Source of the DNA: an uncultured Fulvivirga sp.
GTDB lineage: Bacteria; Bacteroidota; Bacteroidia; Cytophagales; Cyclobacteriaceae
Direction of reading: 5' to 3'
Assembly (NCBI GenBank): GCA_947500555.1
Contig: CANMSE010000003.1
Coordinates: 434,001 to 498,000 of the forward strand
Length of the DNA stretch: 64,000 nt
Shown: positions 42,730 through 51,751 of the stretch, one piece after another
Numbering within the stretch: the stretch's first letter is position 1
How the letters are laid out: each line of letters opens with the position of its first letter
Notes under the pieces: model-generated
Seen by the model: only the letters and a program-made list of their open reading frames with translations
Told to the model about the DNA's origin: nothing
Database searches by the model: none
Position numbers and translations under genes: made by a program

Positions 42730-43239
42730 TTGAAAATGAAAACGATTAAAATACCAGTCCTCATTACTCTATTCGTATTAGGTCTGGCAGGATGCAGCAA
42801 AAGTCAGGAAGCCAAAATGTCCATTGTGAAGAAAGATATGGACAACAAAATAACTAAGACAGAAGAAGAATGGCAGAAAGAACTAACAGATGAAGAATAC
42901 TATGTATTGAGAGAAAAAGGTACTGAAAGAGCTTTTACTGGTGATTTATGGGACAACAAAAAGCATGGTGATTACTATTGCGCAGCCTGTAATCTTAAAT
43001 TATTCAGTTCAGAAACAAAATTTAAATCTGGTACAGGTTGGCCTAGTTTTTATGAGCCAATAAATAGTGATAATGTAGCAGTTTTAAGAGATATGAGCTA
43101 CGGCATGGTGAGAGAAGAGGTGGTTTGTTCTAGATGTGAAGGACATCTGGGCCATGTATTCAATGATGGGCCTGAGCCTACCGGATTGAGATACTGCATT
43201 AATTCTGTCAGTTTAGATTTTGAAGAGTCTAAAAAATAG
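42730..43239 (+). CDS. msrB: Lipoprotein peptide-methionine (R)-S-oxide reductase
   Basis: A 169-residue MsrB that repairs the R epimer of oxidised methionine. The signal peptide ends in lipobox LAGC (Cys22), so the enzyme is exported and membrane-anchored rather than cytosolic. The zinc cysteines are Cys84/Cys87 (CAAC) and Cys133/Cys136 (CSRC). The catalytic Cys is 156 in [11 protein letters not shown], and the [11 protein letters not shown] and [11 protein letters not shown] signatures are intact. No MsrA gene is adjacent. A strong hairpin terminator follows. Confidence 0.93.
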   Translation: MKMKTIKIPVLITLFVLGLAGCSKSQEAKMSIVKKDMDNKITKTEEEWQKELTDEEYYVLREKGTERAFTGDLWDNKKHGDYYCAACNLKLFSSETKFKSGTGWPSFYEPINSDNVAVLRDMSYGMVREEVVCSRCEGHLGHVFNDGPEPTGLRYCINSVSLDFEESKK

Positions 43240-43249
43240 TTGATAAAAT

Positions 43250-43283
43250 AAAAGGCCATCCGCTAACTAGCGGATGGCCTTTT
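43250..43283. terminator. Bidirectional terminator between msrB and the zinc protease gene
   Basis: A perfect 16-bp stem: AAAAGGCCATCCGCTA (43250-43265) with TAGCGGATGGCCTTTT (43268-43283). A-rich and T-rich ends make it work both ways for two convergent genes. Its core CCGCTAACTAGCGG is nearly the palindrome found in the tRNA-Met remnant at 7779. Confidence 0.85.
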
Positions 43284-43299
43284 ATGATTTAGCTGACTT

Positions 43300-45867
43300 C
43301 TACCCTTTGTATTCTTTGAGAGCATTAGTCACTAGTAGTCTAAGGTGGCTCTTGTGCGCACGTGTAGCAGTATCTCCTGAACCATTGGCTACCTTTCGTG
43401 CAATGGCATTTAAATTATATAATGCCATTGATTTTGTTAAGTTGTTGTAAGCTTTATTCTTATCATTCAACAGAACCCCAGCTAACATTTTTGTATACTC
43501 CACCTGAAGATTTTGTCTAAACGAATTTACTGTTCCGTTAATATCAGCATCAAAAATAGCCGAGTTAAGGTCAGCCATAAAGGTTGACAACCTATACGAA
43601 TTACCATACAACTCAGAATCAGAGATTCGCTGCAGCGTGTTTGGGTGTAACAAGTGGCTCAACACGCTCTTCTGAGAATTTAATACACTTTCATGAATTT
43701 TAGGGTCTTCTGGGCCTCTAAAAAATGAGAAGCCTCTTCGTTGAAGAGCTAAATAATTGTACAGATCATTGGAAGTTGAATAAGCGGTAGGCGAAAAGAT
43801 ATGCTTACTAATTCCCGCCATAGCTCTTTTCTGATCTGTTCTACTCACTGGAGTAAAAGGTTTAGTAGCTCCCTCTTGTCCTTGCATTGCCCGATCAACA
43901 TAAACACCTCCAATAAAACGTGATATAACCCTTCCCGCCTGCGTATGTTGTCTTGACAGAATATAATATGCCTGTCTCAACTCCTGATAAGACTCTCCTT
44001 CATCATTGTATTGTTCCTTAATTTTCTTCATCATATCATTGACCAGACCAATACGATCAATAGAATAAGCAATCTGATCATTGGATAGGTCACCAGTATT
44101 TACTCTAGGATCAATACCTCTTGTAGAAGAGCGCATATCATCGGCATCATTACCAAACATGAGCTCAGGTTTTGTTGATTGAGCTAATAATTTCTTTCTG
44201 TCTTCTTCAGACATATCTGGAGTATACCCAAATTGAATAGCCCATACATCATAAGGTCCAACAACAGTTGAGTAATAATGCCCTTGACTGGATCTATCTC
44301 TGGTCACGTTAATGGTGGCATAATCCATAACGGAACCTGTCAGTGCTTTTCCATTTATAAAATCTTTATCTGCCAATTGAGCTGGTGAATATAGCTGAGA
44401 TGATTTCATATTATGATTTAACCCCAAAGTGTGGCCAACTTCATGCATAATTAACTCTAGCATTGCCTCTTCTTTCATTCCCACCACATCAAAATCTGCA
44501 TTATCAGCAAGTAATACTGCCTGACCAAATAGGTTGTTCACCTGCATCTCATCACTATAAAAACAAAAGTTTTCTTCACTGTTGGGCCATACTGGAAGCT
44601 CATTCTCAGAGGCAGCATTCATATGGTACAGCTTAGTATAGCGGACTCTGTTGGTATAATGAACAAATTCGAGCATTATATCCGATCCAATTGTTTGACC
44701 TGTTCTGGGGTTTTGAAAACTTGGTCCATAACCCCCAAATGGAGGGTTCGGAGAAGATGTCCACCTCAAAACATTATAACGAATATCACCAGCATCCCAC
44801 TCAGCATCATCAGGTTGAGTTTTAACAACCATGGCATTTCTGAATCCTGCTTTTTCAAATGCTTTATTCCACTCAAGTACACCTTGCTCTATGGACTTTC
44901 TGAATTCCATTGGAGTAGTATTTTCAATCCACCAGGTAATTGGTTCCACTGGCTCAGAGATGGCTGCTGATGGATCTTTTTTGACTAAGTGCCATCGGTT
45001 AATCATATCTCTATAAGCTACAGCAGCTGTAGAGGTCATATCATCAACACGAGTTGTGAAATATCCCACTCTGGGATCATCAAAACGAGGTTCAAAATCA
45101 TTCTCCGGCATAGCGACCAGACTATGGTAAACAGAGATGGTTACATTTCTTGCATCAGCTATGGCATTAGAACCACCGTTTAACACTGATGATGTACTAT
45201 AAACATACTCTACCTTAAAATCTGCATTTTCAGGATAGTTTCTTATTGCCCTTACCTTCGTCTTATCGCTGGCCAGACTTCCCAGTTTAAATGCTCTTGG
45301 ACCACGCCCTGGAAAATTAGGTGGTTTAATCTGTGACCAGGTTTCCTTTAGAAATAAGTTATTGGCCTTTATTAAATATCTGTCACCATCTTCCACCTCA
45401 AGTTTTTCACTTGCCAACACAGAGTTACTCATATTTGCTTCAGCTGATCGACTCAGTGGATTTTCAGGATCAAAGTAGAAGCTTGTATTTACCCTTACAA
45501 ACTCGATCTTATTATAAAATTTCTCTATTTTGAAAATACTCGAGCCTCGGTAAGCTCCCCTGAAAGAGAATGCTTCAGTAACTCCGTCAGCAATTTGGCT
45601 GAAATAAATATATTCCTTGTTTAATTGCTCTTTAGTAACTTCCATCATCAAGTCACCCGAGACGGTATCTCTGTAAAATGTGAAAATACCTTCAATTTTC
45701 TTATGTCCTTTAACCTTACTTTCAATAGTTGCTTTTTCTTCAGTTTTGGGTTTTTCTTCTTCTTGTCCTTTTTTCTTTTTGCCTTTCTTTTGAGCTTCAA
45801 CTGATGTAATAAACATCACCAAAAGAGTAAAGAGAAAAAGAACCTTTCTTAATATTCTTGTATGCAT
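43300..45867 (-). CDS. DUF5117/DUF5118-type secreted zinc metalloprotease
   Basis: An 855-residue exported protein (signal peptide to about Ala25), then a Lys-rich linker, a beta-rich DUF5118/DUF5117 region (about 60-400) and a metzincin-like catalytic domain. The zinc site is HEVGHTLGLNHN near residues 474-485 (three His, catalytic Glu), with a downstream Met turn at GSVMDYATINV. C-terminal helical DUF4953-like region to the end. Large proteases of this type are common in Bacteroidota, often several per genome; they probably act on proteins in the periplasm or outside. Divergent from the hydroxyglutarate oxidase gene. Confidence 0.87.
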   Translation of the reverse strand: MHTRILRKVLFLFTLLVMFITSVEAQKKGKKKKGQEEEKPKTEEKATIESKVKGHKKIEGIFTFYRDTVSGDLMMEVTKEQLNKEYIYFSQIADGVTEAFSFRGAYRGSSIFKIEKFYNKIEFVRVNTSFYFDPENPLSRSAEANMSNSVLASEKLEVEDGDRYLIKANNLFLKETWSQIKPPNFPGRGPRAFKLGSLASDKTKVRAIRNYPENADFKVEYVYSTSSVLNGGSNAIADARNVTISVYHSLVAMPENDFEPRFDDPRVGYFTTRVDDMTSTAAVAYRDMINRWHLVKKDPSAAISEPVEPITWWIENTTPMEFRKSIEQGVLEWNKAFEKAGFRNAMVVKTQPDDAEWDAGDIRYNVLRWTSSPNPPFGGYGPSFQNPRTGQTIGSDIMLEFVHYTNRVRYTKLYHMNAASENELPVWPNSEENFCFYSDEMQVNNLFGQAVLLADNADFDVVGMKEEAMLELIMHEVGHTLGLNHNMKSSQLYSPAQLADKDFINGKALTGSVMDYATINVTRDRSSQGHYYSTVVGPYDVWAIQFGYTPDMSEEDRKKLLAQSTKPELMFGNDADDMRSSTRGIDPRVNTGDLSNDQIAYSIDRIGLVNDMMKKIKEQYNDEGESYQELRQAYYILSRQHTQAGRVISRFIGGVYVDRAMQGQEGATKPFTPVSRTDQKRAMAGISKHIFSPTAYSTSNDLYNYLALQRRGFSFFRGPEDPKIHESVLNSQKSVLSHLLHPNTLQRISDSELYGNSYRLSTFMADLNSAIFDADINGTVNSFRQNLQVEYTKMLAGVLLNDKNKAYNNLTKSMALYNLNAIARKVANGSGDTATRAHKSHLRLLVTNALKEYKG

Positions 45868-45920
45868 TTTTTTAGGTTATGTTAACGAGACGTAAGGTAA
45901 GTAAATGTTCCCTTTATAGG

Positions 45921-45928
45921 TATATTTG
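45921..45928 (+). promoter_or_regulatory. -7 promoter box of lhgO
   Basis: TATATTTG matches TAnnTTTG exactly and ends 11 bases before the lhgO ATG at 45940. The leader would be only about six bases, close to leaderless. Confidence 0.45.
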
Positions 45929-45939
45929 AGGCTTTCTAA

Positions 45940-47148
45940 ATGACGAGAATTGTGAAATACGATACTATAGTTATAGGAGCGGGAATTGTAGGGCTTGCAA
46001 CGGCTTTGAAGCTTATTGAAAAGAAGCCTGATGTAAAACTATTAGTACTCGACAAAGAGGAAGAACCTGCCAAACATCAGACTGGTAACAACAGTGGCGT
46101 TATACACTCGGGGCTCTACTACAAACCTGGCAGTTTAAAAGCTACTAACTGCATCAATGGTTACAAAATGATGGTTGAGTTCTGCGAATTACATCAAATA
46201 CCATTTGAGTTATGTGGCAAGGTAGTAGTAGCTACTGAAGAAAAGCAGATACCACTACTTGACAATCTTGAAAAACGAGGTGCTCAGAATGGCTTGACTA
46301 ATATCAAAACATTGAATGCTGAGCAAATCAAAGAATATGAACCACATGTAGAAGGTGTGAAAGGTTTATTTGTCCCTCAAACCGGCATTGTAGATTATAA
46401 GGTGGTAGCGCAAAAAATGTCGCTACTGATTCAGGAAAAAGGAGGTGAAATAAGACTGGGGGAAAAGGTAGTGGATTTGACTGTAAACGAAGGTAAAACA
46501 ATGATAGAGACATCAAAGGCTTCCTACCATTCTTCGCTAGTGATTAATTGTGGCGGTCTTTATTCCGACAAACTGGCAAAATTTTTCAACAATCCTCTGG
46601 ATGTGAAAATCATACCTTTTAGAGGAGAGTATTATAAGTTAGCTCAGGAAAAAGAACATCTGGTTAAAAATTTGATTTATCCTGTTCCGGATCCCAATTT
46701 CCCGTTTTTAGGTGTTCACTTTACAAGAATGGCTAAGGGTGGTGTTGAAGCCGGGCCCAATGCGGTACTTGCCTTTCAACGCGAAGGTTACAAAAAGAGT
46801 GATATTAACCTTTCAGAACTGGCAGAAACACTAGCCTGGCCAGGATTCCAAAAAGTAGCCTTAAAATATTGGAAAACAGGTTTTGGAGAGATGTATCGAT
46901 CTTTTTCTAAAGCTGCATTTACGAAAGCGCTTCAAAAGCTTATTCCCGAAATAACAGAAAGTGATCTAGTACCTGGAGGTGCAGGTGTAAGGGCTCAAGC
47001 ATGTGATAGAAAAGGTGGGTTAATTGATGATTTTATGATTCTTGAAAATAATCATGCTATTAACGTTTGCAATGCACCATCACCTGCAGCTACGTCTTCA
47101 TTATCCATCGGTTCGACTATCTCTTCTTTAGCCATGAATAGGCTTTAA
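45940..47148 (+). CDS. lhgO: L-2-hydroxyglutarate oxidase
   Basis: A 402-residue FAD enzyme of the DAO family that oxidises L-2-hydroxyglutarate to 2-oxoglutarate, a metabolite-repair step. The dinucleotide fold IVIGAGIVGLATALKL is followed by the family signature HQTGNNSGVIHSGLYYKPGSLKA. Later PFRGEYYKL and PDPNFPFLGVHFTRM and the C-terminal GGAGVRAQACDRKGGLIDDFMI are all diagnostic. It may be membrane-associated. The next gene starts one base before its end, so the two are co-translated. Confidence 0.93.
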   Translation: MTRIVKYDTIVIGAGIVGLATALKLIEKKPDVKLLVLDKEEEPAKHQTGNNSGVIHSGLYYKPGSLKATNCINGYKMMVEFCELHQIPFELCGKVVVATEEKQIPLLDNLEKRGAQNGLTNIKTLNAEQIKEYEPHVEGVKGLFVPQTGIVDYKVVAQKMSLLIQEKGGEIRLGEKVVDLTVNEGKTMIETSKASYHSSLVINCGGLYSDKLAKFFNNPLDVKIIPFRGEYYKLAQEKEHLVKNLIYPVPDPNFPFLGVHFTRMAKGGVEAGPNAVLAFQREGYKKSDINLSELAETLAWPGFQKVALKYWKTGFGEMYRSFSKAAFTKALQKLIPEITESDLVPGGAGVRAQACDRKGGLIDDFMILENNHAINVCNAPSPAATSSLSIGSTISSLAMNRL

Positions 47149-48254
47149 TGCTTAGTAAAAACGAAATAGAACGCTATGCAAGGCATTTTCCACTGCCAGA
47201 CTTTGGAATGGCAGGACAGGAAAAGCTTAAATCTGTCCGAGTACTAGTAGTCGGTTGCGGAGGACTCGGAAATCCCGTTTCACAATATCTTTCCGCTGCT
47301 GGTGTTGGTCATCTGGGATTACTCGATAATGATAAAGTAGCCATTGGCAATTTACAGAGGCAGGTTCTATACAATCAGAATCTACTTGGTAACGGGAAAG
47401 CTAATAGCGCCAAAAAAATACTTTCAGCACTGAATAGTGAAATTGAAATAACTGCTATTGATAAAAGGTTAACAGCCGATAATGCACTGGAAATTTTGCG
47501 TGATTGGGATTTAATTATAGACTGTTCTGATAACTTTCCGACACGATATCTATTAAATGATGCATGTGTATTATTAGATAAAACCCTGATTTACGGTTCG
47601 ATTTATCAATATGAGGGGCAAGTTTCAGTTTTTAATGTTGACAAAAGTGCCAATTATCGTGACTTATTCCCCTTACCACCAGACCCGGCAAGCGTACCTA
47701 ACTGCGAAGTAGGTGGGGTACTTGGAAGTCTGGCGGGAATAATAGGAAGTATCCAGGCAAATGAAGCAATGAAGATTATTTGTAATATTGGTGAGCCACT
47801 AGTCGAAAAGCTATTTATATTTGATTCACTGACGAGTCAATCCAAGGTTATTAAATACCGATCGAAACAAACAAGGGATCAAATAACAGAACTTATTGAC
47901 TACGAAGAATTTTGTTCAAACTCTACAAAAAAAATGGTAAAAGAAGTAACAGTTAAAGAGCTCCATGATATGATGGAGAACAAAGAAGATTTTCAGTTAA
48001 TTGATGTACGAGAGCCTCATGAAGCAGACATCTCTACACTCAATGGAGATTTAATACCATTAGGTCAAGTACCTGATAATGAGGATAAAATAGCTACAGA
48101 TAAAAAAGTTGTAGTCCATTGTAGAAGTGGTGCCAGAAGTGGTCAGGCAATCCAATATCTTGAGAAGAAATTAGGACTTGATAATCTCTACAACCTTCGT
48201 GGTGGAATACTGGCTTGGGCTGATGAGATCGATCCAAGTATGGCTAAATACTAG
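47148..48254 (+). CDS. MoeB/ThiF-like adenylyltransferase with rhodanese domain
   Basis: A 368-residue E1-like enzyme that adenylates the C-terminal Gly-Gly of a sulfur carrier (MoaD or ThiS type). Residues ~1-245 carry the ATP site GCGGLGNPVSQYLSAAGVG and DNDKVAIGNLQRQVLY with the catalytic Arg/Asp set. Residues ~265-365 are a rhodanese domain with the active Cys loop VVHCRSGARSGQ. The zinc-binding CxxC pairs usual in MoeB are absent: the first site reads NYRDLFP and the second is replaced by RSKQTRD. It may serve molybdopterin, thiamine or tRNA thiolation. Overlaps lhgO by one base. Confidence 0.87.
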   Translation: MLSKNEIERYARHFPLPDFGMAGQEKLKSVRVLVVGCGGLGNPVSQYLSAAGVGHLGLLDNDKVAIGNLQRQVLYNQNLLGNGKANSAKKILSALNSEIEITAIDKRLTADNALEILRDWDLIIDCSDNFPTRYLLNDACVLLDKTLIYGSIYQYEGQVSVFNVDKSANYRDLFPLPPDPASVPNCEVGGVLGSLAGIIGSIQANEAMKIICNIGEPLVEKLFIFDSLTSQSKVIKYRSKQTRDQITELIDYEEFCSNSTKKMVKEVTVKELHDMMENKEDFQLIDVREPHEADISTLNGDLIPLGQVPDNEDKIATDKKVVVHCRSGARSGQAIQYLEKKLGLDNLYNLRGGILAWADEIDPSMAKY

Positions 48255-48289
48255 AAAATTAGCAGGTGTCTTAAACACCCTGTGTACAT

Positions 48290-48337
48290 TGAGCTAGTCA
48301 AAGTCGTTTTCAAATAAAAACGACTTTGACTAGCTCA
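48290..48337. terminator. 21-bp perfect inverted repeat, bidirectional terminator
   Basis: Arms 48290-48310 and 48317-48337 are fully complementary over 21 bp with a 6-base loop; arms start TGAGCTAGTC and the loop side is TCGTTTT/AAAACGA. It lies 35 bases after the MoeB-like gene and before the end of the convergent permease gene. A second smaller hairpin (GGTGT/ACACC, 48265-48279) precedes it. Confidence 0.75.
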
Positions 48338-48388
48338 TTATGGCCCTGTAAAACCCTTTGCTATCCTCTACAGTTCAATAGACCCTTT

Positions 48389-51049
48389 CTACTCGTTCAT
48401 GAGTGTATTTACCGGATTGGACAACGCTGCCTTTATGATCTCATAGCTAACTGTGGCTATTGCAAATAACAATGCAGATATCCCCCCTATAGCAAAGGTC
48501 AGCGGCTGGAGTGTTGTCTTATATGGGAATTCTTCGAGCCATTCGGTCATTCCATAATAACTTACAGGTATGGCTATTATAATACCTACCAGTACTAACA
48601 ATACAAAGCGCCTGGTAAACATATACATTACGTTACCGACACTGGCCCCCAGCACTTTTCTGATACCAATTTCTTTCAAGTTCTGCTCTATACTAAATGA
48701 GGAAAGGCCAAATAAACCTAATACTGCAACAAAAATGGTAAGCCATGAGAAATAGGATACTAATTCGCTTAATTTCTCTTCTGCCTCATATTGGTCATTA
48801 AATCTTTCACCGATTGTATAATAGCTAAATGTTGATCCAGGGCGAAGGCTTGTCCATTCGGTTTTTAAGTAATCAGCTGCCTCTTTTTCTGCTCCAGGTT
48901 TTACTTTTACTATGACATTACGCGCTCGACCTTGTGTAATCACAAATACTATTGGAGCTATCGATTGGTGCAAGGATTCAAAATGAAAATCATCGACTAC
49001 TCCAATTATATGCCCTTTCCTACCTCCGTAATTAAATTTCATACCAATGGACTCTTCAACCACAGAGTATCCCAAACCTTCTATCGCTGCCTTATTTAAT
49101 ATAAAAGACTCGGCTGAATCACTGGCTAGTTCATAAGCAAAGTTTCTTCCAGCCAAAAATGTTACATCGAGGGTCGTCAAATAACTATGATCTACATGAA
49201 TATCGGCTATTCTGAAATCAATGGTTTTCATTTCCCCGTTGACTTCAGCAGAGCCACCCTGAGAGTCTAACAAGCGACCTGACGGAACCCGGCTGCTAAA
49301 CGTTACATCTTCAATACTTGGCTGCTTTAATAAGCGATCTCTTATCAATTGAAAGTTGGTATGAATCTCATTATTTGATGGTAATACGATCATATTATCC
49401 TTTTCAAAGCCTAACTCTTTATTTTTCATGTACTCAATCTGGTCACCTATAACCCCCACTCCTATAATCAGACAAATGGAGATAAAAAATTGGAAAACAA
49501 CCAAAATCGACCTTAGATTTATCTTCTTGTGACTTGATAGTTTCGATCCCTTAAGAACTTTTACCGGAGTAAAGGAAGATAAGAAAAAGGCTGGGTAACT
49601 TCCTGCCAATAGCCCAACTACTACAACTACAGCCAGCATCAACACCGTAAAAAAGATTGGATCTACTGTCATAAGAGATAATTGCTTGCCGGAAAAATTG
49701 TTGAACCACGGCAGTACTGAAACTACAAAAACAACGGCAAGTATTGCGGAAACCAGAGCCAATAGTATTGATTCCGTTATGAATTGTCTAATCAGAGACG
49801 AACGAAAGGCACCCATAACCTTTCGCACACCTACTTCCTTGGCTCTTTTCATTGATCTTGCAGTAGAAAGATTCATGAAATTGATACAGGCAATAACAAG
49901 TATAAACAAGGCTATGACAATGTAGGTATAGACGTATTTGATATCTCCGTTAGCCTCAATTTCACTATCCAGATGTGAGTGCAGATGAATATCCGTCAGT
50001 GGCATTAGATGTAGCCTATTAGTCCTAGAAGCAGGTTCATTGTGCCTGCTATCACCTAAGTGTTTATCTAAAAAGGCAGGAACACCTTCCGTGAATTTGG
50101 TAATCTTTGATTGATCTGGAAATAAAATGTAAGTGGCAAAATTGTTACTTCCAAATTGCTGCATTAATTGCTCCTTACCTACTACATTTTCATAAGTTAG
50201 GAAAGAAGCAATCATGTTATATTTGAAATGAGAGTTGTTTGGAGTATCCTCTATAATTCCGGTAACCTTCATTTCCAGTGTAAGACCAAAGTTGCTGAAC
50301 GTTAGAGACTGCCCTATCGGATCCTGGTCACCAAAATATCTTCTTGCTGCTGATTTTGACAATACAATGGTGTTTGGTTCGGCTAAGGCAGTCTCTCGAT
50401 TTCCTTTAAGCATTTTCCATGAAAAAACTTTGAAGATATCAGCATCGGCAAAGAAGAAGTTATCTTCTTCAAATTGCTTATCGTCAATCTTCATTATAGG
50501 ACCATAACCACTTACCAACCTGACTGCCTGCTCAATAACACCCTCAAAATCATTTTCCATCAAAGGGGCAAATGGTGGAGCTATATGACCTAAATGTAAA
50601 CTCGATTCACCATCCTGATTTAACCACTCCCGCGAAACCCGATAGATTCTATCAGCTTTGTCATGATATTTATCATAGCTAAGTTCATGTTGGACATAAA
50701 GTGAAATAAGGATGGTAGCCGCCATACCAACTGCCAAACCAAAAATGTTTATGAAGGAATACAGCTTTTGACTTAGCATATTCCTTACCGCAATTTTTAA
50801 ATAGTTACGAATCATGTCTGTGTTGTTTGAGTATATAAATTGACCTTTTAATTTCTTAATTACTGAGGGGCGCATCATCAGAAGGACTTCCTTACGATAG
50901 ATACTACGAGCTTTTCCAACCCCGTAAAGCACAATATTTTCCTGAAACGCTTCATCGAGATCGCCTTGCAGCTCCTCATAAAATTCTTCAGCACAAACCC
51001 ATTCAAGCCATTTGGCAAATAGTTGTGGTGGTTTTATCATATGGCTCAT
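48389..51049 (-). CDS. FtsX/MacB-type ABC permease with prefix domain 2 (third copy)
   Basis: An 886-residue paralogue of the two permeases at 25117 and 28888. N-terminal prefix domain 2 (FAKWLEWVCAEEFYEELQGDLDEAFQENIVLYG), then two MacB core/FtsX units with RAKEVGVRKVMGAFRSSLIRQFITESI and NLKEIGIRKVLGASVGNVMYMFTRRF. Its start overlaps the PadR stop by 4 bases, so regulator and permease are coupled. No ATPase gene is near. Sequence is closer to the 907-residue copy in the FtsX blocks, but the prefix is like that of the 863-residue copy. Confidence 0.88.
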   Translation of the reverse strand: MSHMIKPPQLFAKWLEWVCAEEFYEELQGDLDEAFQENIVLYGVGKARSIYRKEVLLMMRPSVIKKLKGQFIYSNNTDMIRNYLKIAVRNMLSQKLYSFINIFGLAVGMAATILISLYVQHELSYDKYHDKADRIYRVSREWLNQDGESSLHLGHIAPPFAPLMENDFEGVIEQAVRLVSGYGPIMKIDDKQFEEDNFFFADADIFKVFSWKMLKGNRETALAEPNTIVLSKSAARRYFGDQDPIGQSLTFSNFGLTLEMKVTGIIEDTPNNSHFKYNMIASFLTYENVVGKEQLMQQFGSNNFATYILFPDQSKITKFTEGVPAFLDKHLGDSRHNEPASRTNRLHLMPLTDIHLHSHLDSEIEANGDIKYVYTYIVIALFILVIACINFMNLSTARSMKRAKEVGVRKVMGAFRSSLIRQFITESILLALVSAILAVVFVVSVLPWFNNFSGKQLSLMTVDPIFFTVLMLAVVVVVGLLAGSYPAFFLSSFTPVKVLKGSKLSSHKKINLRSILVVFQFFISICLIIGVGVIGDQIEYMKNKELGFEKDNMIVLPSNNEIHTNFQLIRDRLLKQPSIEDVTFSSRVPSGRLLDSQGGSAEVNGEMKTIDFRIADIHVDHSYLTTLDVTFLAGRNFAYELASDSAESFILNKAAIEGLGYSVVEESIGMKFNYGGRKGHIIGVVDDFHFESLHQSIAPIVFVITQGRARNVIVKVKPGAEKEAADYLKTEWTSLRPGSTFSYYTIGERFNDQYEAEEKLSELVSYFSWLTIFVAVLGLFGLSSFSIEQNLKEIGIRKVLGASVGNVMYMFTRRFVLLVLVGIIIAIPVSYYGMTEWLEEFPYKTTLQPLTFAIGGISALLFAIATVSYEIIKAALSNPVNTLMNE

Positions 51050-51387
51050 ATAGCATAGTTAATATTTAATGCTACCCTGGGTACTTTACTCCATAATTGC
51101 TCTCTAAGTGCTTTTGCCTCCTTAAGAGCTACCTTACCCATGTTAGTCACTGTGTATAGTCGTTTTCTTCTACCACCTCGTTCCTTACTGGCGCTGCCCA
51201 TAATAGATTGCAAAAATCCTTTTTCTTCCAGGCGTGTTAGCGCGGTATGCAATGCTCCCCTACTAATGCTTCTGTCTAGTTCTGTTTGAATTTCAGATTG
51301 AATACGAACGCCATAGGCATCATCTTCCAAAATCAAAATAGCCAATAAAACAATCTCCTGAAATTCACCTAAGTAAGTACCCTTCAT
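51046..51387 (-). CDS. PadR-family transcriptional regulator
   Basis: A 113-residue winged-helix repressor: YLGEFQEIVLLAILILEDDAYGVRIQSEIQTELDRSISRGALHTALTRLEEKGFLQSIMG, then GGRRKRLYTVTNMGKVAL. Coupled by a 4-base overlap to the 886-residue permease. A small inverted repeat AAACA-CTATA-TGTTT (51404-51418) lies 16 bases before the start and is a candidate operator. Confidence 0.9.
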   Translation of the reverse strand: MKGTYLGEFQEIVLLAILILEDDAYGVRIQSEIQTELDRSISRGALHTALTRLEEKGFLQSIMGSASKERGGRRKRLYTVTNMGKVALKEAKALREQLWSKVPRVALNINYAI

Positions 51388-51403
51388 GGTTTTTAATTAT
51401 GCT

Positions 51404-51418
51404 AAACACTATATGTTT
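51404..51418. promoter_or_regulatory. Candidate PadR operator
   Basis: AAACA-CTATA-TGTTT, a 5-5-5 inverted repeat in the 103-base region between the divergent PadR gene and the small gene at 51491. Position fits autoregulation; short repeats like this also occur by chance in AT-rich DNA. Confidence 0.35.
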
Positions 51419-51490
51419 CGTAAATGGATACGGCAAGATATAATATTTGTTTCCTAAATGAAGACATGATTATCAAAAAGACCTCAAAGA

Positions 51491-51751
51491 ATGTATTTTT
51501 TCAGAAAAGAATTATTTCATAATTTCATGCCTATGTCAATTTTTCATCAGGCACAATATCTCTTTGATTTTGGAGAATTTATTGGAGACAAAGAAGTTTT
51601 TGGTTGCAAAAAGCTACTTTATGCTCTCAATGGTAAGTTTTATGAGATTACCTACCATGCCTTCGAAAATATGATAGATCATATTGAATTCAGGTCACTA
51701 GAGTATGCAGCTAAATACTATAGCGATATGATAGATATAGAAGGTCTATAA
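51491..51751 (+). CDS. Hypothetical 86-residue protein
   Basis: A small protein of unknown family, rich in Tyr and Phe: QAQYLFDFGEFIGDKEVFGCKKLLYALNGKFYEITYHAFENMIDHIEFRSLEYAAKYYSDMI. Composition and the lack of a competing frame support coding. Three ATGs are possible starts (51491, 51527, 51533); the later ones remove a basic stretch MYFFRKELFHNF. Its stop directly abuts the stop of the convergent serine hydrolase gene. No function can be assigned. Confidence 0.6.
   Translation: MYFFRKELFHNFMPMSIFHQAQYLFDFGEFIGDKEVFGCKKLLYALNGKFYEITYHAFENMIDHIEFRSLEYAAKYYSDMIDIEGL

Noticed and set aside
44623..44970. 115-codon frame on the plus strand within the zinc protease gene
   Set aside because: It lies opposite a strong conserved domain coding region; composition is that of a complementary shadow.
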